Shown: positions 34,477 to 42,676, counted from the stretch's first letter. The stretch is DNA of 64,000 bases from Butyricicoccus_A sp963588905 (GCA_963588905.1 CAVAJF010000004.1:1-64000); one strand, 5' to 3'. A program made the numbers and translations. Notes: generated from the letters alone by a model not told the origin.

Positions 34477-34522
34477 AAAGCACCCCTTGTCCCAGCCGGA
34501 AACCGGAATGAGAGGTGCTTTT
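34477..34522 (+). terminator. terminator after the membrane-HTH gene
   Basis: AAAGCACC (34477-34484) pairs with GGTGCTTT (34514-34521), with an inner CCGG/CCGG hairpin and a short T-tail. Confidence 0.75.
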
Positions 34523-34591
34523 CTGTTGTCCGTCTATGTTGAACGGCTCACGCATGGCTCATTTGCCGCCGTAGACGCCCGCTGTGGCGTT

Positions 34592-35074
34592 TTACTGTGT
34601 ATTCTGTTCTTCTATCCACCCGTGTTCCCGCGTCCACTTCATGCCTTGTGCTTCGAGCTGTTGCCCTATGCTTTCCGCGTGTTTGCACAGGCTCATAGTC
34701 ATGGTGTGAAACAATTGTTTATGTACGGTATCGGTCTCTAGGTGATAGTTTCCGTTTGTGCGTTCTATTTCATCCTGCAATTGCTCCCAGCGTTCAATCA
34801 TGCTTGGTTTGTGATTCTCTGCAATGCCCCGACAACGTGCCCGCCGTCTGGCTTCCTTGTAAAACTCTGGGTCTTGGGTCAGCTCTCCAATACATTTGCA
34901 GGCAATTCCCAGCAGTGTGAGCAAGTGTTCCCCGCTTATCATCCCTTCTAATATCCGTTCTTTCTCCGAAAATGGAGCGGGGTGAGACGGCGTAGTTGGG
35001 TGAGGTGTCACTCCACCTCGATTTTTTGAACTTTTATCCGCTTTGAAAGCTGGAAACAAAACATTTTTATTCAT
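34592..35074 (-). CDS. hypothetical element protein
   Basis: A 160-residue soluble protein. The N-terminal 40 residues are proline/threonine-rich and probably disordered; the rest looks helical (ISGEHLLTLLGIACKCIGEL, then MIERWEQLQDEIERTNGNYH). The ATG at 35074 is chosen because AAGG lies eight bases upstream; a GTG at 35083 would include that site. I do not recognise the family. It lies downstream of the decayed helicase gene on the same strand. Confidence 0.62.
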   Translation of the reverse strand: MNKNVLFPAFKADKSSKNRGGVTPHPTTPSHPAPFSEKERILEGMISGEHLLTLLGIACKCIGELTQDPEFYKEARRRARCRGIAENHKPSMIERWEQLQDEIERTNGNYHLETDTVHKQLFHTMTMSLCKHAESIGQQLEAQGMKWTREHGWIEEQNTQ

Positions 35075-35099
35075 TTTGTGCACCTTCTAAAAAGAATGT

Positions 35100-35345
35100 A
35101 TACGGTAATAGGTGGGGTGATGTGGCGTTTTCCAAACTATATAAATAAAATATATACTCTGTATACAATATAAATTTACTCTTTATCATGTTTATAGTAA
35201 ATTTATATCACCTCACCCCACCCCAGATATAAAGTTCTAATTTTTTAGTTATTGAAGCAAATCATGTATTTTTTATTCTAATTTTGTTCTGATTTTTCAG
35301 AGGTGAGGTAAAAAGCACTACCTCACCCCGCCTCACCCTCTTCAT
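35100..35345. repeat. AT-rich core bracketed by inverted GGTGGGGTGA-type repeats
   Basis: GGTGGGGTGA (near 35111) faces TCACCTCACCCCACCCC (near 35206) across about 85 bp of very AT-rich DNA. A perfect hairpin, ACCTCACC/GGTGAGGT (about 35300-35328), and further CCTCACCC copies follow to 35340. Related GGGTGAG copies lie at 34980-35010. The arrangement looks like a replication origin or repressor-bound control region. The hairpin may also end the helicase transcript. Confidence 0.55.
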
Positions 35346-36373
35346 ACGAAAGAAACTTGAGAGGTGGAATATTGTAAAGACGTGAACCACGCAAGACGCG
35401 ATACCTACGCGAAATATTTACGTCCCCAGTTTTTTCATAACCCAGATTGCCCAGTGCTCGCCCGACAGCAGAAACATTCTTTGCTTCTATCGCCCGCGCG
35501 ATTTCCGTTGCCGTGCGTTCCTTCCAGCTCTCCCAGCTCACAAATCCAGCAAGAAGTGTTCTGTAAAATATCATCTTTATTGGATGGATCCATGGAACAG
35601 CCCTCTAGAAAATAGCCTTGCAACTCTTTTGGGCTGCATAAATGCCGGAAGAAAGATGTTTTTCCTGCTCCCTGCTTCTTACTTTGCAGCACTAAAACAA
35701 AATCCGCTCCATATTTCCCTTTCTCGTTGTGTGCCATTGCCACGCACTGTACCAGCCATTTTCCAAATAAGTTGGCATATTTTCCGCGCTGTTCTTCCGT
35801 TACACCATCAGCAAATTGCAGGCAATCAAACACCTGCATACATGCTTTGCCACGTTCATCTTCTGGAATTTGATATACTTCAGATTGTCGTTCCAAATAT
35901 TCTCGCACTGGGTTCACGCGGTTGGCATCTGCAAGCACTTTCACCCATGTCTGCACCTGTTTGGCATTGGTTCGGATGCCTGCCCTCGTGCAACAGTCCT
36001 GCAATTCCACACAAAACGCACTCTCTGCCCCGTTTGGACTGTGCCCCTTGCAAATCTCCGAGGGTACTGCCAATGTGCGCTGGATAATATTTAGTCGCAC
36101 AGGAATGTTTTGCAGTCTGCACATGGTCTTGAAATTAGAAAACGTTGATTTTAATTGTACTTTTCCGGTCTTACTGACCGTGTAATCAGGATACGGACAC
36201 ACCTCGTCAGTTTCCGAAGGTGTGTTTTGCTTTACTGTTTCAGCCGTAGAATCATGAATCGTTTTTTCGTTCACAGGCTCAGGTGTCCGCGTATATGTAC
36301 CAGAACGCAACTCATTCTGTTCTTCTTCCGTCAAGACACTGGCAATATCAAAGTTGTTGTAATCGCTGCTCAA
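35323..36373 (-). pseudogene. VapE/virulence-associated E-type helicase, internally deleted
   Basis: The first part (TTG start at 36373 after GAGGTGAG) encodes about 275 residues up to the Walker A (KQGAGKTSFFRHL) and ICELGELEG of a VapE-like superfamily 3 helicase. Then the frame degenerates and stops at 35435. A different frame, ending at 35323, encodes the expected C-terminal winged helix (TATEIARAIEAKNVSAVGRAL, then RRYRVL). The region that normally follows GELE, with the arginine finger and sensor, is missing. I read this as an internal deletion that joined two ends out of frame, so the helicase is probably inactive. Confidence 0.75.
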
Positions 36374-36899
36374 AATTTCTCACCTCGTTTCTATGCGTCT
36401 GAAAAAGCTGGATTTTCTGCATCTGATTGTCTCCGTCCAAAATATCCAGCAGATACGCAATATATTCTCGCTTGTTTGCTTCAAGATAAAAAGCACTGGG
36501 ATTATTCAGCTCTTCCAGCGTCTGTGGGGCATATTGCTCTTTCCACCGTGTCAAGAGCCTGTAATACTCACTCAAAACCCGCCATGCATGCACTTCCCAT
36601 TCCTTAAACGCTTGGGTTAATTGCTGCCGTTTATGCCGTTTTTCAGCTTCTATGCGCTGCTGTGCACGTTCTTGAGGTGTTGCCGCTTGCCCAATAGTCA
36701 AGCCCAAACCGTACCGATTGTTTAACTCTCTGGCTGCATCTACAGGCGGGAGCCCGCGCAGCTTTGCGACCAAATCGGTAACGTCTCCGTGCTCATTGCA
36801 CGTAAAGCATTTGAAACCATTTGGATATAATTTCATAGATGGATGCTGATCTGTACCGTGAAATGGACAGTGAGCCATACCACCGCGCCCTAACTGCAC
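36348..36899 (-). CDS. CHC2 zinc-finger primase-like protein, start codon altered
   Basis: A DnaG-type CHC2 zinc finger is clear (CPFHG...CFTC: Cys11, His14, Cys31, Cys34), with a DLVAKLRGLPPVDAARELN tail typical of element primases. The remaining residues are helical, without a TOPRIM domain. The frame stays open upstream with good family sequence (DIFAEIRERVPIAQAAQDYG), but the expected ATG is ACG at 36960-36962, seven bases after AAGGTGAG. The nearest legal start is GTG at 36899, which removes 21 residues. Expression may be weak. Confidence 0.68.
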   Translation of the reverse strand: MQLGRGGMAHCPFHGTDQHPSMKLYPNGFKCFTCNEHGDVTDLVAKLRGLPPVDAARELNNRYGLGLTIGQAATPQERAQQRIEAEKRHKRQQLTQAFKEWEVHAWRVLSEYYRLLTRWKEQYAPQTLEELNNPSAFYLEANKREYIAYLLDILDGDNQMQKIQLFQTHRNEVRNFEQRLQQL

Positions 36900-36979
36900 A
36901 CCGTAGTCTTGTGCCGCCTGTGCAATCGGTACACGCTCCCGAATCTCTGCGAAAATGTCCGTGCGTGCTCACCTTCCAA

Positions 36980-37228
36980 TCAGAGCGCAACCCGCCGGAT
37001 GCCCTGCGTTCCTGTATCTACGCGCACCGGCTCGTTATCCTGTCCGTCTGAACAAGTCAACCATGCAATGACGTTTTGCCATGCAATCAAATATGTGCGC
37101 CCAACAACGCGACACGGAACCGCACCGGATTTAATCGCTCTCCTGAGCGTGTATGCACTGACCGGATAGCCGGATTCTTTGCACCGCGCTACAGTCTGCG
37201 CAATCGTCATGATCTGACATTCAGGCAC
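36980..37228 (-). CDS. small helix-turn-helix/excisionase-like protein
   Basis: An 82-residue protein with an excisionase-type helix-turn-helix: MTIAQTVARCKESGYPVSAYT, then RRAIKSGAVPCRVVGRTYLI. The GTG at 37228 is preferred because AAGGTGG lies eight bases upstream; ATG at 37210 is an alternative. It begins one base past the preceding stop and precedes the primase gene. It could act as recombination directionality factor or as a control protein. Confidence 0.7.
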   Translation of the reverse strand: MPECQIMTIAQTVARCKESGYPVSAYTLRRAIKSGAVPCRVVGRTYLIAWQNVIAWLTCSDGQDNEPVRVDTGTQGIRRVAL

Positions 37229-37229
37229 A

Positions 37230-37415
37230 TTATTCACCACCTTCTGCACTGGAAAGCTGAGCAATGATAGCATAAATCTTTGCTTTTTCTTCCGCAGAGA
37301 GTTCCTTGCGTAATTTTCGAGAAAAATTCCCGTCATTGATGCCAAGCTCATCCGCAATTTGCCACAAGCGCACGCCCGCTGTTTGTGCTGCTTTACGAAC
37401 ATCAAAATTTTTCAT
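37230..37415 (-). CDS. small conserved helix-turn-helix protein
   Basis: A 61-residue Cro-like protein (MKNFDVRKAAQTAGVRLWQI, then NDGNFSRKLRKELS). AAGGAG lies nine bases before the ATG at 37415, which rejects the longer start. It leads the leftward primase/helicase set and faces the XRE repressor gene across a two-promoter switch region, like cro opposite cI. Confidence 0.78.
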   Translation of the reverse strand: MKNFDVRKAAQTAGVRLWQIADELGINDGNFSRKLRKELSAEEKAKIYAIIAQLSSAEGGE

Positions 37416-37441
37416 TTCTAAAGTCTCCTTTTGTGTCATTG

Positions 37442-37505
37442 TTGATTTACTTGCACATTTATGTTACAATCATATTGTACAACAACAATAGCAACAATTC
37501 AACAA
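37442..37505. promoter_or_regulatory. overlapping opposed promoters with CAACAA operators
   Basis: The plus-strand promoter is TTGATT (37442-37447) and TACAAT (37465-37470). The minus-strand promoter is TTGAAT (37497-37502) and TACAAT (37474-37479). Both spacers are 17 bp. CAACAA occurs at 37480, 37492 and 37500, inside the minus-strand promoter, and inverted TTGTTG at 37439. Each start point falls in the other promoter's -10 zone, so firing is mutually exclusive. Confidence 0.75.
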
Positions 37506-37558
37506 TTAAATTCATATATTTCTAAAATGACACAAAAATATACAAGAGGAGTTTAAAT

Positions 37559-38296
37559 ATGGAAAACATTACACCTGTTACAATCCTTTTTGGTAAAAAA
37601 TTGCGTGCACTGCGCGAAAAAGCAAATCTTTCGCAGGACGAACTTGCAAAAATTTTGAATGTATCAAGAGGGAGTATCAGTTTCTATGAAAAAGGTGAAA
37701 GAGTTCCTAACATAGAATTTTTAGCGGCTGTTGCAGACTTGTTTGATGTTTCTTATTATTATTTAATGGGAGACATTGAAACCTATCACCCGATAAAAAT
37801 TGATGAACTTCCCCACCTTTCTAATGACGTTATTGAGTTTCTTCGTGAGTATGCTGATGCATTCAACGAGGTATATTATTTTGACATTTTAGGTGCGCTC
37901 TTGAAAAATAAAAAATTTCAGTCAGCGTTGTATGACTTGAATTTTATCACCGTTGATTATAGTAGATGTTTACGCGCAATGATACATGATGAGCACGCAC
38001 TAGAAAAGGAAAAAGGTCGCTTGGATTTATGGGATAGAGAGTATTTTACTTTCAAAATTGCAACCGAAATGGTTGATGCTTGTAATATAATAGTTGACGA
38101 ACTTGCAGGAAAAACGCTTTCAAAAGAAGAATGGGAGCAGGTATTACAAAATCATAATAACAGAGTAGTAGAAAGTCAGAAAAAACAAAAAAACGAACAA
38201 GAAAAATTGAATGCTTATATCGAAGAAGAAATAGATACCATTGTTCGCCGTAGAATACACGGATTGAGACCCAATAAAAAAGGCGAAAACCAGTAA
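37559..38296 (+). CDS. XRE-family repressor
   Basis: A 245-residue repressor-like protein. Residues about 10-70 form a canonical Cro/CI helix-turn-helix (KLRALREKANLSQDELAKIL, NVSRGSISFYEKGERVPN). The C-terminal part is helical and charged, without a LexA-type protease motif. AAGAGGAG precedes the ATG. It lies 18 bp before the integrase and is probably cotranscribed with it, so it likely sets the integrated versus excised state. Confidence 0.88.
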   Translation: MENITPVTILFGKKLRALREKANLSQDELAKILNVSRGSISFYEKGERVPNIEFLAAVADLFDVSYYYLMGDIETYHPIKIDELPHLSNDVIEFLREYADAFNEVYYFDILGALLKNKKFQSALYDLNFITVDYSRCLRAMIHDEHALEKEKGRLDLWDREYFTFKIATEMVDACNIIVDELAGKTLSKEEWEQVLQNHNNRVVESQKKQKNEQEKLNAYIEEEIDTIVRRRIHGLRPNKKGENQ

Positions 38297-38314
38297 TTTA
38301 TGAAGGAATTATAA

Positions 38315-39718
38315 ATGGCAACAATTGAAAAACGCACAAGCAAAACCGGAGCCGTCACCTATCGAATTACTGTGGCGGGCGGGTTTGACATATCCGGAAA
38401 GCAAATCCGGCATCGTAGAACATGGAAGCCGGACAGCAAAATGACCTCTCGTCAATTAAAAAAGGCTCTTGAGCGCGTAGCAACAGACTTCGAGCGTGAA
38501 ATTGAACAAGGTTATCAAATTGACCGCAAACAGACCTTTTCAGAATATGCAGACTATGTGATTGATCTAAAAGAGCGCACCGGCATCAAACCAAGAACCA
38601 TTGACCGCTATCGGGAACTCATGGTGCGTATTGATGCCGCTATCGGTCATATCAAGCTGTCAGAGCTTCGACCGCAGCACTTGAACGCATTCTATAAGAA
38701 CCTGAGCGAATCCGGCATCCGTACCGATGGAAACAGAGCGATTGCATTATCTACCTTACCGGAACAGATGAATCAACAGGGATTTTCTAAAGCTTCTATC
38801 GCACGAAAAGCAAACGTTGCAGCTTCTACGGTATCCGCTGCGATAAAAGGAACACCGATTAAACCGGACAAAGCGGAACAGATCGCGGCAGCTTTGGGTC
38901 TGAAATGTACAGAAGTCTTTCTAATCAAGAAGGATTCCCGCCCGCTGTCCAATAAAACCATACAGGAATATCATGCTCTCATCTCTGCCATTATGGCTCA
39001 AGCAGAAAAAGAAATGCTGATTCCATTCAATCCAGCATCCAAGGCAACACCTCCAAAGGTGCAGAAAAAAAAGCCTGACTATTATCAGCCAGAGCAAATG
39101 GACGCTATTTTAGAAGCATTGGACAGTGCACCGCTCAAATGGCGCACAATTACCTATTTTATGATTGATACCGGATGCAGACGCGGGGAAGCCGTTGGAT
39201 TGAAATGGGAAAGCATTGATTTTAACACCGGCATTGTAACCATTGAGCGCGCTTCCCTGTACAGTGCCAAACGCGGCATATTTGAGGGAACAACCAAGAG
39301 CGACCGAGAGCGTCCGTTGAATCTCGCCCCCGAGACCCTAAACCTACTCAAGCAGTATCGAACCGCACAATACAAATTACGACTTGTCAGCGGCGACCGA
39401 TGGCAAGAGAACGGTTATGTATTCACCCAGGCTGATGGAAAACCGATGCATCCTGACAGTATAACCGACTGGCTAAACAAATTCAGCAGGGCGCATAATC
39501 TTCCGCACATTCACCCTCATGCGTTCCGGCATACAGCAGCTTCTATTATGATCGCGGATGGTATCGACCTTGTGACCGCAGCCAACGAGCTTGGACATGC
39601 GAACGCAACGACCACAGCGACAATCTATGCCCATCAAATTTCACAGGCAAAAGCGAAAGCATCCGAAACACGCGCCGGAGTATTTTCACACAGGAAACAG
39701 ATACGAGAGCAGGCTTGA
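38315..39718 (+). CDS. tyrosine integrase with an inserted helix-turn-helix
   Basis: A 467-residue site-specific recombinase. The N-terminal AP2-like arm-binding domain (residues about 1-65) is followed by a SAM-like core-binding domain and the catalytic domain with Arg289 (TGCRRGE), His402-Arg405 (HAFR), a later LGHAN histidine and the nucleophile Tyr438 (TIYAHQ). Residues about 148-206 are an extra XRE-like helix-turn-helix (SKASIARKANVAASTVSAA) inside the core-binding domain, which accounts for the extra length. It lies 150 bp from the right att site. Confidence 0.95.
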   Translation: MATIEKRTSKTGAVTYRITVAGGFDISGKQIRHRRTWKPDSKMTSRQLKKALERVATDFEREIEQGYQIDRKQTFSEYADYVIDLKERTGIKPRTIDRYRELMVRIDAAIGHIKLSELRPQHLNAFYKNLSESGIRTDGNRAIALSTLPEQMNQQGFSKASIARKANVAASTVSAAIKGTPIKPDKAEQIAAALGLKCTEVFLIKKDSRPLSNKTIQEYHALISAIMAQAEKEMLIPFNPASKATPPKVQKKKPDYYQPEQMDAILEALDSAPLKWRTITYFMIDTGCRRGEAVGLKWESIDFNTGIVTIERASLYSAKRGIFEGTTKSDRERPLNLAPETLNLLKQYRTAQYKLRLVSGDRWQENGYVFTQADGKPMHPDSITDWLNKFSRAHNLPHIHPHAFRHTAASIMIADGIDLVTAANELGHANATTTATIYAHQISQAKAKASETRAGVFSHRKQIREQA

Positions 39719-39771
39719 ACGCCTGTTCTTTTTTTGTATATGATCGGCGTAATTTTGGCAAAAATAAAGGG

Positions 39772-39791
39772 CATTCACCCCAAATTCACCC
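39772..39791 (+). repeat. right arm-type direct repeats ATTCACCCC
   Basis: Two copies at 39772 and 39783 have the same orientation and 11-bp spacing as the first left-end pair, about 77 bp inside the right att site. Confidence 0.68.
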
Positions 39792-39833
39792 CATGGAGAA
39801 AATGCCGCAATTTCAAAGCGTCTGAAAAGTACG

Positions 39834-39865
39834 AAAAAACCGTCAATTCCTAAGAATCAACGGTT
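39834..39865 (-). terminator. element-borne replacement terminator for tRNA-fMet
   Basis: A 12-bp stem with two G-T pairs (39838-39849 with 39854-39865) has a 4-nt loop and a T-run on the minus strand just after the tRNA CCA. It lies inside the element and takes the place of the chromosomal terminator displaced to 29033-29063. Confidence 0.8.
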
Positions 39866-39867
39866 TA

Positions 39868-39947
<80 letters not shown>

Positions 39948-39989
39948 ATATTTCTTTTTTGTTTTTGCCCTCTCGCTGAGTGCTTATAT

Positions 39990-40018
39990 AGAATACCATA
40001 CAGTCCCCTATCTGTCAA
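39990..40018 (-). promoter_or_regulatory. tRNA-fMet promoter
   Basis: On the minus strand TTGACA (40013-40018), a 17-bp spacer and TATTCT (39990-39995) lie about 40 bp before the tRNA. Confidence 0.82.
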
Positions 40019-40042
40019 GCGTTTTTTCAAAAAAATTTTATG

Positions 40043-40074
40043 TACAGGCGATTTTTTTACCAACCGCCTGTATT
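40043..40074 (-). terminator. spoVT terminator
   Basis: ACAGGCG and CGCCTGT arms lie just after the spoVT stop on the minus strand, with a T-rich stretch about ten bases further. Confidence 0.65.
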
Positions 40075-40078
40075 TCTG

Positions 40079-40612
40079 TCAATTGACCATCTGCTGTCCC
40101 AGAAAATTCGCTGCGGTTTGCAGCAGCTTGCTCTCTATTTCTCCGGCATCCGGATGGGCTTCGTCACGCAGCAGGGCAACGCAGCCGGAAACATCGCCGC
40201 CCGCGATCACCGGCGCCGCGATGGATACCGCATACCGCGGATCTCCTGTCAGAGACACTACCCTTCCCTCCGGTCGGAAGATTCTGCGCTGTTCCATGAT
40301 GTGTTCCAAATCCTCGCTGATGCTGCGATCACATACATCTCTCTTTGCACTGCCGGAGACGGCAATGACAGAATCCCGATCACAAATCACACAGCTCGCA
40401 CCGGTCGTCTTTGTGACGGAATCACACAGCTGGGAGACAAACGTATTGAGTTCTCCCATCGGCGAGTATTTTTTGAAGATAACCTCTCCATTTCGATCTG
40501 TATAAATCTCAAGCGGGTCGCCTTCACGAATCCGCATGGTTCTCCGAATTTCTTTTGGGATAACAACCCGCCCGAGATCATCAATCCGGCGGACGATTCC
40601 TGTTGCTTTCAT
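40079..40612 (-). CDS. spoVT: stage V sporulation protein T
   Basis: A 177-residue AbrB-type regulator active in the forespore. The N-terminal swapped-hairpin DNA-binding domain is MKATGIVRRIDDLGRVVIPKEIRRTM, described here by its first residues, and the rest is a GAF-like sensor (ASCVICDRDSVIAVSG, then YAVSIAAPVIAGGDVSG). The length matches B. subtilis SpoVT. A sigma-G-like promoter lies upstream. It is evidence that the organism forms spores. Confidence 0.96.
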   Translation of the reverse strand: MKATGIVRRIDDLGRVVIPKEIRRTMRIREGDPLEIYTDRNGEVIFKKYSPMGELNTFVSQLCDSVTKTTGASCVICDRDSVIAVSGSAKRDVCDRSISEDLEHIMEQRRIFRPEGRVVSLTGDPRYAVSIAAPVIAGGDVSGCVALLRDEAHPDAGEIESKLLQTAANFLGQQMVN

Positions 40613-40666
40613 AACATCTATTCCTCCTGCAACACATCCTATTTTCCATATTACGCGTCTTATGGA

Positions 40667-40695
40667 TAGTATGTGAAATCAGGCGGATTTTATGC
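40667..40695 (-). promoter_or_regulatory. sigma-G-type promoter of spoVT
   Basis: On the minus strand GCATA (40691-40695), 17 bp and CATACTA (40667-40673) fit the forespore sigma-G pattern, consistent with spoVT regulation in other spore formers. Confidence 0.6.
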
Positions 40696-40703
40696 TTTAT
40701 CTA

Positions 40704-40738
40704 AAACAAGCAGTCGCGCATAGCGCGGCTGCTTGTCA
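40704..40738. terminator. terminator of the Rob-like regulator
   Basis: ACAAGCAGTCGCGC and GCGCGGCTGCTTGT form a long stem around a short loop, just after the minus-strand gene. Confidence 0.78.
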
Positions 40739-40745
40739 AATCATG

Positions 40746-41633
40746 TTAGATGGATGGTGTTTTTTCGTTTACCGCAATCCAGATCTCACATTGATAATTC
40801 GGATCAGATATATCATCCGATGCATAGACTTCAAACTCCACATTCTCCGCATATTCGTACTGAGCACTCTGTGGAAAGAACTCCGTCACAATGCGATGAT
40901 AGGTCTCGATAAAGGCATCCGGCATTTTTCCCTTGCTTGTAAACACAGCATACGTGTTTGCCGGAATTGTTACGATTTCCAAATCCTCATCCACTGTTGC
41001 GCCGTCATACTCCACGCCGATGCCATACGGGAACTGTTGCGCGTTCAGCTCTGCGGAAAAGCAGATGCCAAGCAGGCCTTTCATAACCGGATGACGCGGC
41101 ATACAATCAATCAGCCGCTTCATCGTTCCGTCCGCACCATATTCCTGCCACATAGCTGTGATGTCCGGTGTCGCACTTGCTCCCTGCGGTTTCTCCATAC
41201 GCTTTCTCTTGCAAACAACCTGAAACGCACCTCGTTTTTCGATTCTGTAATCCATTTTGCTGCCTCCTGTCAAGGTTACTCTTACAGAAAGCGGCGTAAA
41301 TATTCTGACCTTGCCGCCGCGCTTTGCTTCTCTCGGTGCAATGCCGTGAAATCGGGTAAAGGCGCGGGTAAAGCTCTCCGGTGTATCATATCCATACTTC
41401 ATTGCAATATCAATGATTTTGACCGTTCCCTTTGACAATTCTTCTCCTGCCAACGAAAGCCTGCGCATTCGGATATACTCACCCAAAGAGAAACCACACA
41501 GAATATGGAACACCCTTTGAAAATGAAACGAGGAAGAATACGCCTGTTTGGCTATTTCCTCAAAGTCCATGTCTTCTGTGATGTTCGCCTCTACATAGTC
41601 AATTGCCCGCTGTACGCCTTGTATCCAATTCAT
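40746..41633 (-). CDS. AraC-family regulator with GyrI-like effector domain
   Basis: A 295-residue Rob/SoxS-like activator. The N-terminal 105 residues hold two AraC helix-turn-helix motifs (FEEIAKQAYSSSFHFQRVF and IIDIAMKYGYDTPESFTRAF). Residues about 125-295 form a GyrI-like small-molecule-binding domain (KMDYRIEKRGAFQVVCKR, and the late FPQSAQYEYAENVEFEVY). Such proteins often respond to drugs or hydrophobic compounds. No obvious target gene lies beside it. Confidence 0.88.
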   Translation of the reverse strand: MNWIQGVQRAIDYVEANITEDMDFEEIAKQAYSSSFHFQRVFHILCGFSLGEYIRMRRLSLAGEELSKGTVKIIDIAMKYGYDTPESFTRAFTRFHGIAPREAKRGGKVRIFTPLSVRVTLTGGSKMDYRIEKRGAFQVVCKRKRMEKPQGASATPDITAMWQEYGADGTMKRLIDCMPRHPVMKGLLGICFSAELNAQQFPYGIGVEYDGATVDEDLEIVTIPANTYAVFTSKGKMPDAFIETYHRIVTEFFPQSAQYEYAENVEFEVYASDDISDPNYQCEIWIAVNEKTPSI

Positions 41634-41729
41634 TTGCTCACGCCCTTTCTGTGATTCCAGTCTAACAAAACGCGTGCGTTGTTTCTTGATATTTCATGCT
41701 TTGGGGCGTTAGGAATTTTGGTCTGTCTG

Positions 41730-42122
41730 CTAGTTTTTCGTCATCTCATCAATCAGTTCAATGGCTTCATAAATCATATTGTCGCAGTGCGTCTTTTTGT
41801 TTCCACCCTTTTGCGCATTTGCTTTGAGCAAGTCGGCGCAGTCCGTCATGCCATCGTGATTCTGCGCGATGCGTCTGCGAAATTCTCCGACAGCTGCCGG
41901 AGAGACAATGCCCTTTGTGCCGAGAACCATCAGTGCACCGGTAATGGCACCGCAGGTGCCGCCGCACTTCATGCCGCCGCCAAAATTACATCCAACGGCT
42001 GCCGCCTGCTCTTCCGTCAGTCCCATTTCTTCTGCATAAGCACGCATAATGGTCTGCGCACAGTTATTGTTCTGCGGAGCAGTATCCCGCAGTTGTTTTG
42101 CTCTTTCTACATGCTTGTTCAT
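41730..42122 (-). CDS. C_GCAxxG_C_C family protein
   Basis: A 130-residue cysteine-rich protein of the C_GCAxxG_C_C family, thought to be redox- or metal-linked. The expected pattern is present: NCAQTIMRAY, then VGCNFGGGMKCGGTCGAITG, and a later C. The ATG at 42122 is selected with GAGGAG upstream; a longer frame runs into the acetyltransferase gene and is rejected. It follows the acetyltransferase by 11 bp and is probably cotranscribed. Confidence 0.87.
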   Translation of the reverse strand: MNKHVERAKQLRDTAPQNNNCAQTIMRAYAEEMGLTEEQAAAVGCNFGGGMKCGGTCGAITGALMVLGTKGIVSPAAVGEFRRRIAQNHDGMTDCADLLKANAQKGGNKKTHCDNMIYEAIELIDEMTKN

Positions 42123-42133
42123 ATTTCTTCTCC

Positions 42134-42676
42134 TCACTGAAATCGCTCTGCGTCCAATGTTTTGACAACTCGTGCCGGATTGCCGATGACAACCGCGTTT
42201 GCCGGTACATCCTTCGTCACAATGCTTCCCGCGCCGACAACAGCATTTTCTCCGACTGTCACACCGGGCAGAATCGTCGCGCCGGCACCGATCCATGCAT
42301 TTTTGCCAATATGCACGTCGCGAATGGTCAGCACATCGCGCTCGTACATGTCATGATTATTCGTGATAATCGATACATTCATTGCGATGCGCGCATCGTC
42401 ATCAATCCAAACATTTCCGGCAGACATGCAGCGGAAATACGGCATGAATACAACATTCTTGCCGATATGTACATTGGCAGCCAAATTGACAAACAGCGGC
42501 GTATTGACGTGGCTTCCTTCGCCAAATCCACCGGTAAACAGTTCGTGCACCAATGCATCATATTCTTCTGTATATGGCTCCGTCTGATTGAGCTGAAACA
42601 CCAGCTTTGTGGTACGATGTCCTTCCTTTGACCGCGCTTCATTGGGAATGCGCAGATCCAATCGTCTTTCTTCCAT
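42134..42676 (-). CDS. maltose/sugar O-acetyltransferase (left-handed beta-helix)
   Basis: A 180-residue hexapeptide-repeat transferase that acetylates sugars from acetyl-CoA. The N-terminal Mac-type cap is followed by isoleucine/valine-rich hexapeptide turns (VHIGKNAWIGAGATILPGVT, VGENAVVGAGSIVTKDVP) and the NHDM active-site histidine segment. The end GNPARVVKTL is typical. Its true substrate is not knowable from sequence. Confidence 0.92.
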   Translation of the reverse strand: MEERRLDLRIPNEARSKEGHRTTKLVFQLNQTEPYTEEYDALVHELFTGGFGEGSHVNTPLFVNLAANVHIGKNVVFMPYFRCMSAGNVWIDDDARIAMNVSIITNNHDMYERDVLTIRDVHIGKNAWIGAGATILPGVTVGENAVVGAGSIVTKDVPANAVVIGNPARVVKTLDAERFQ

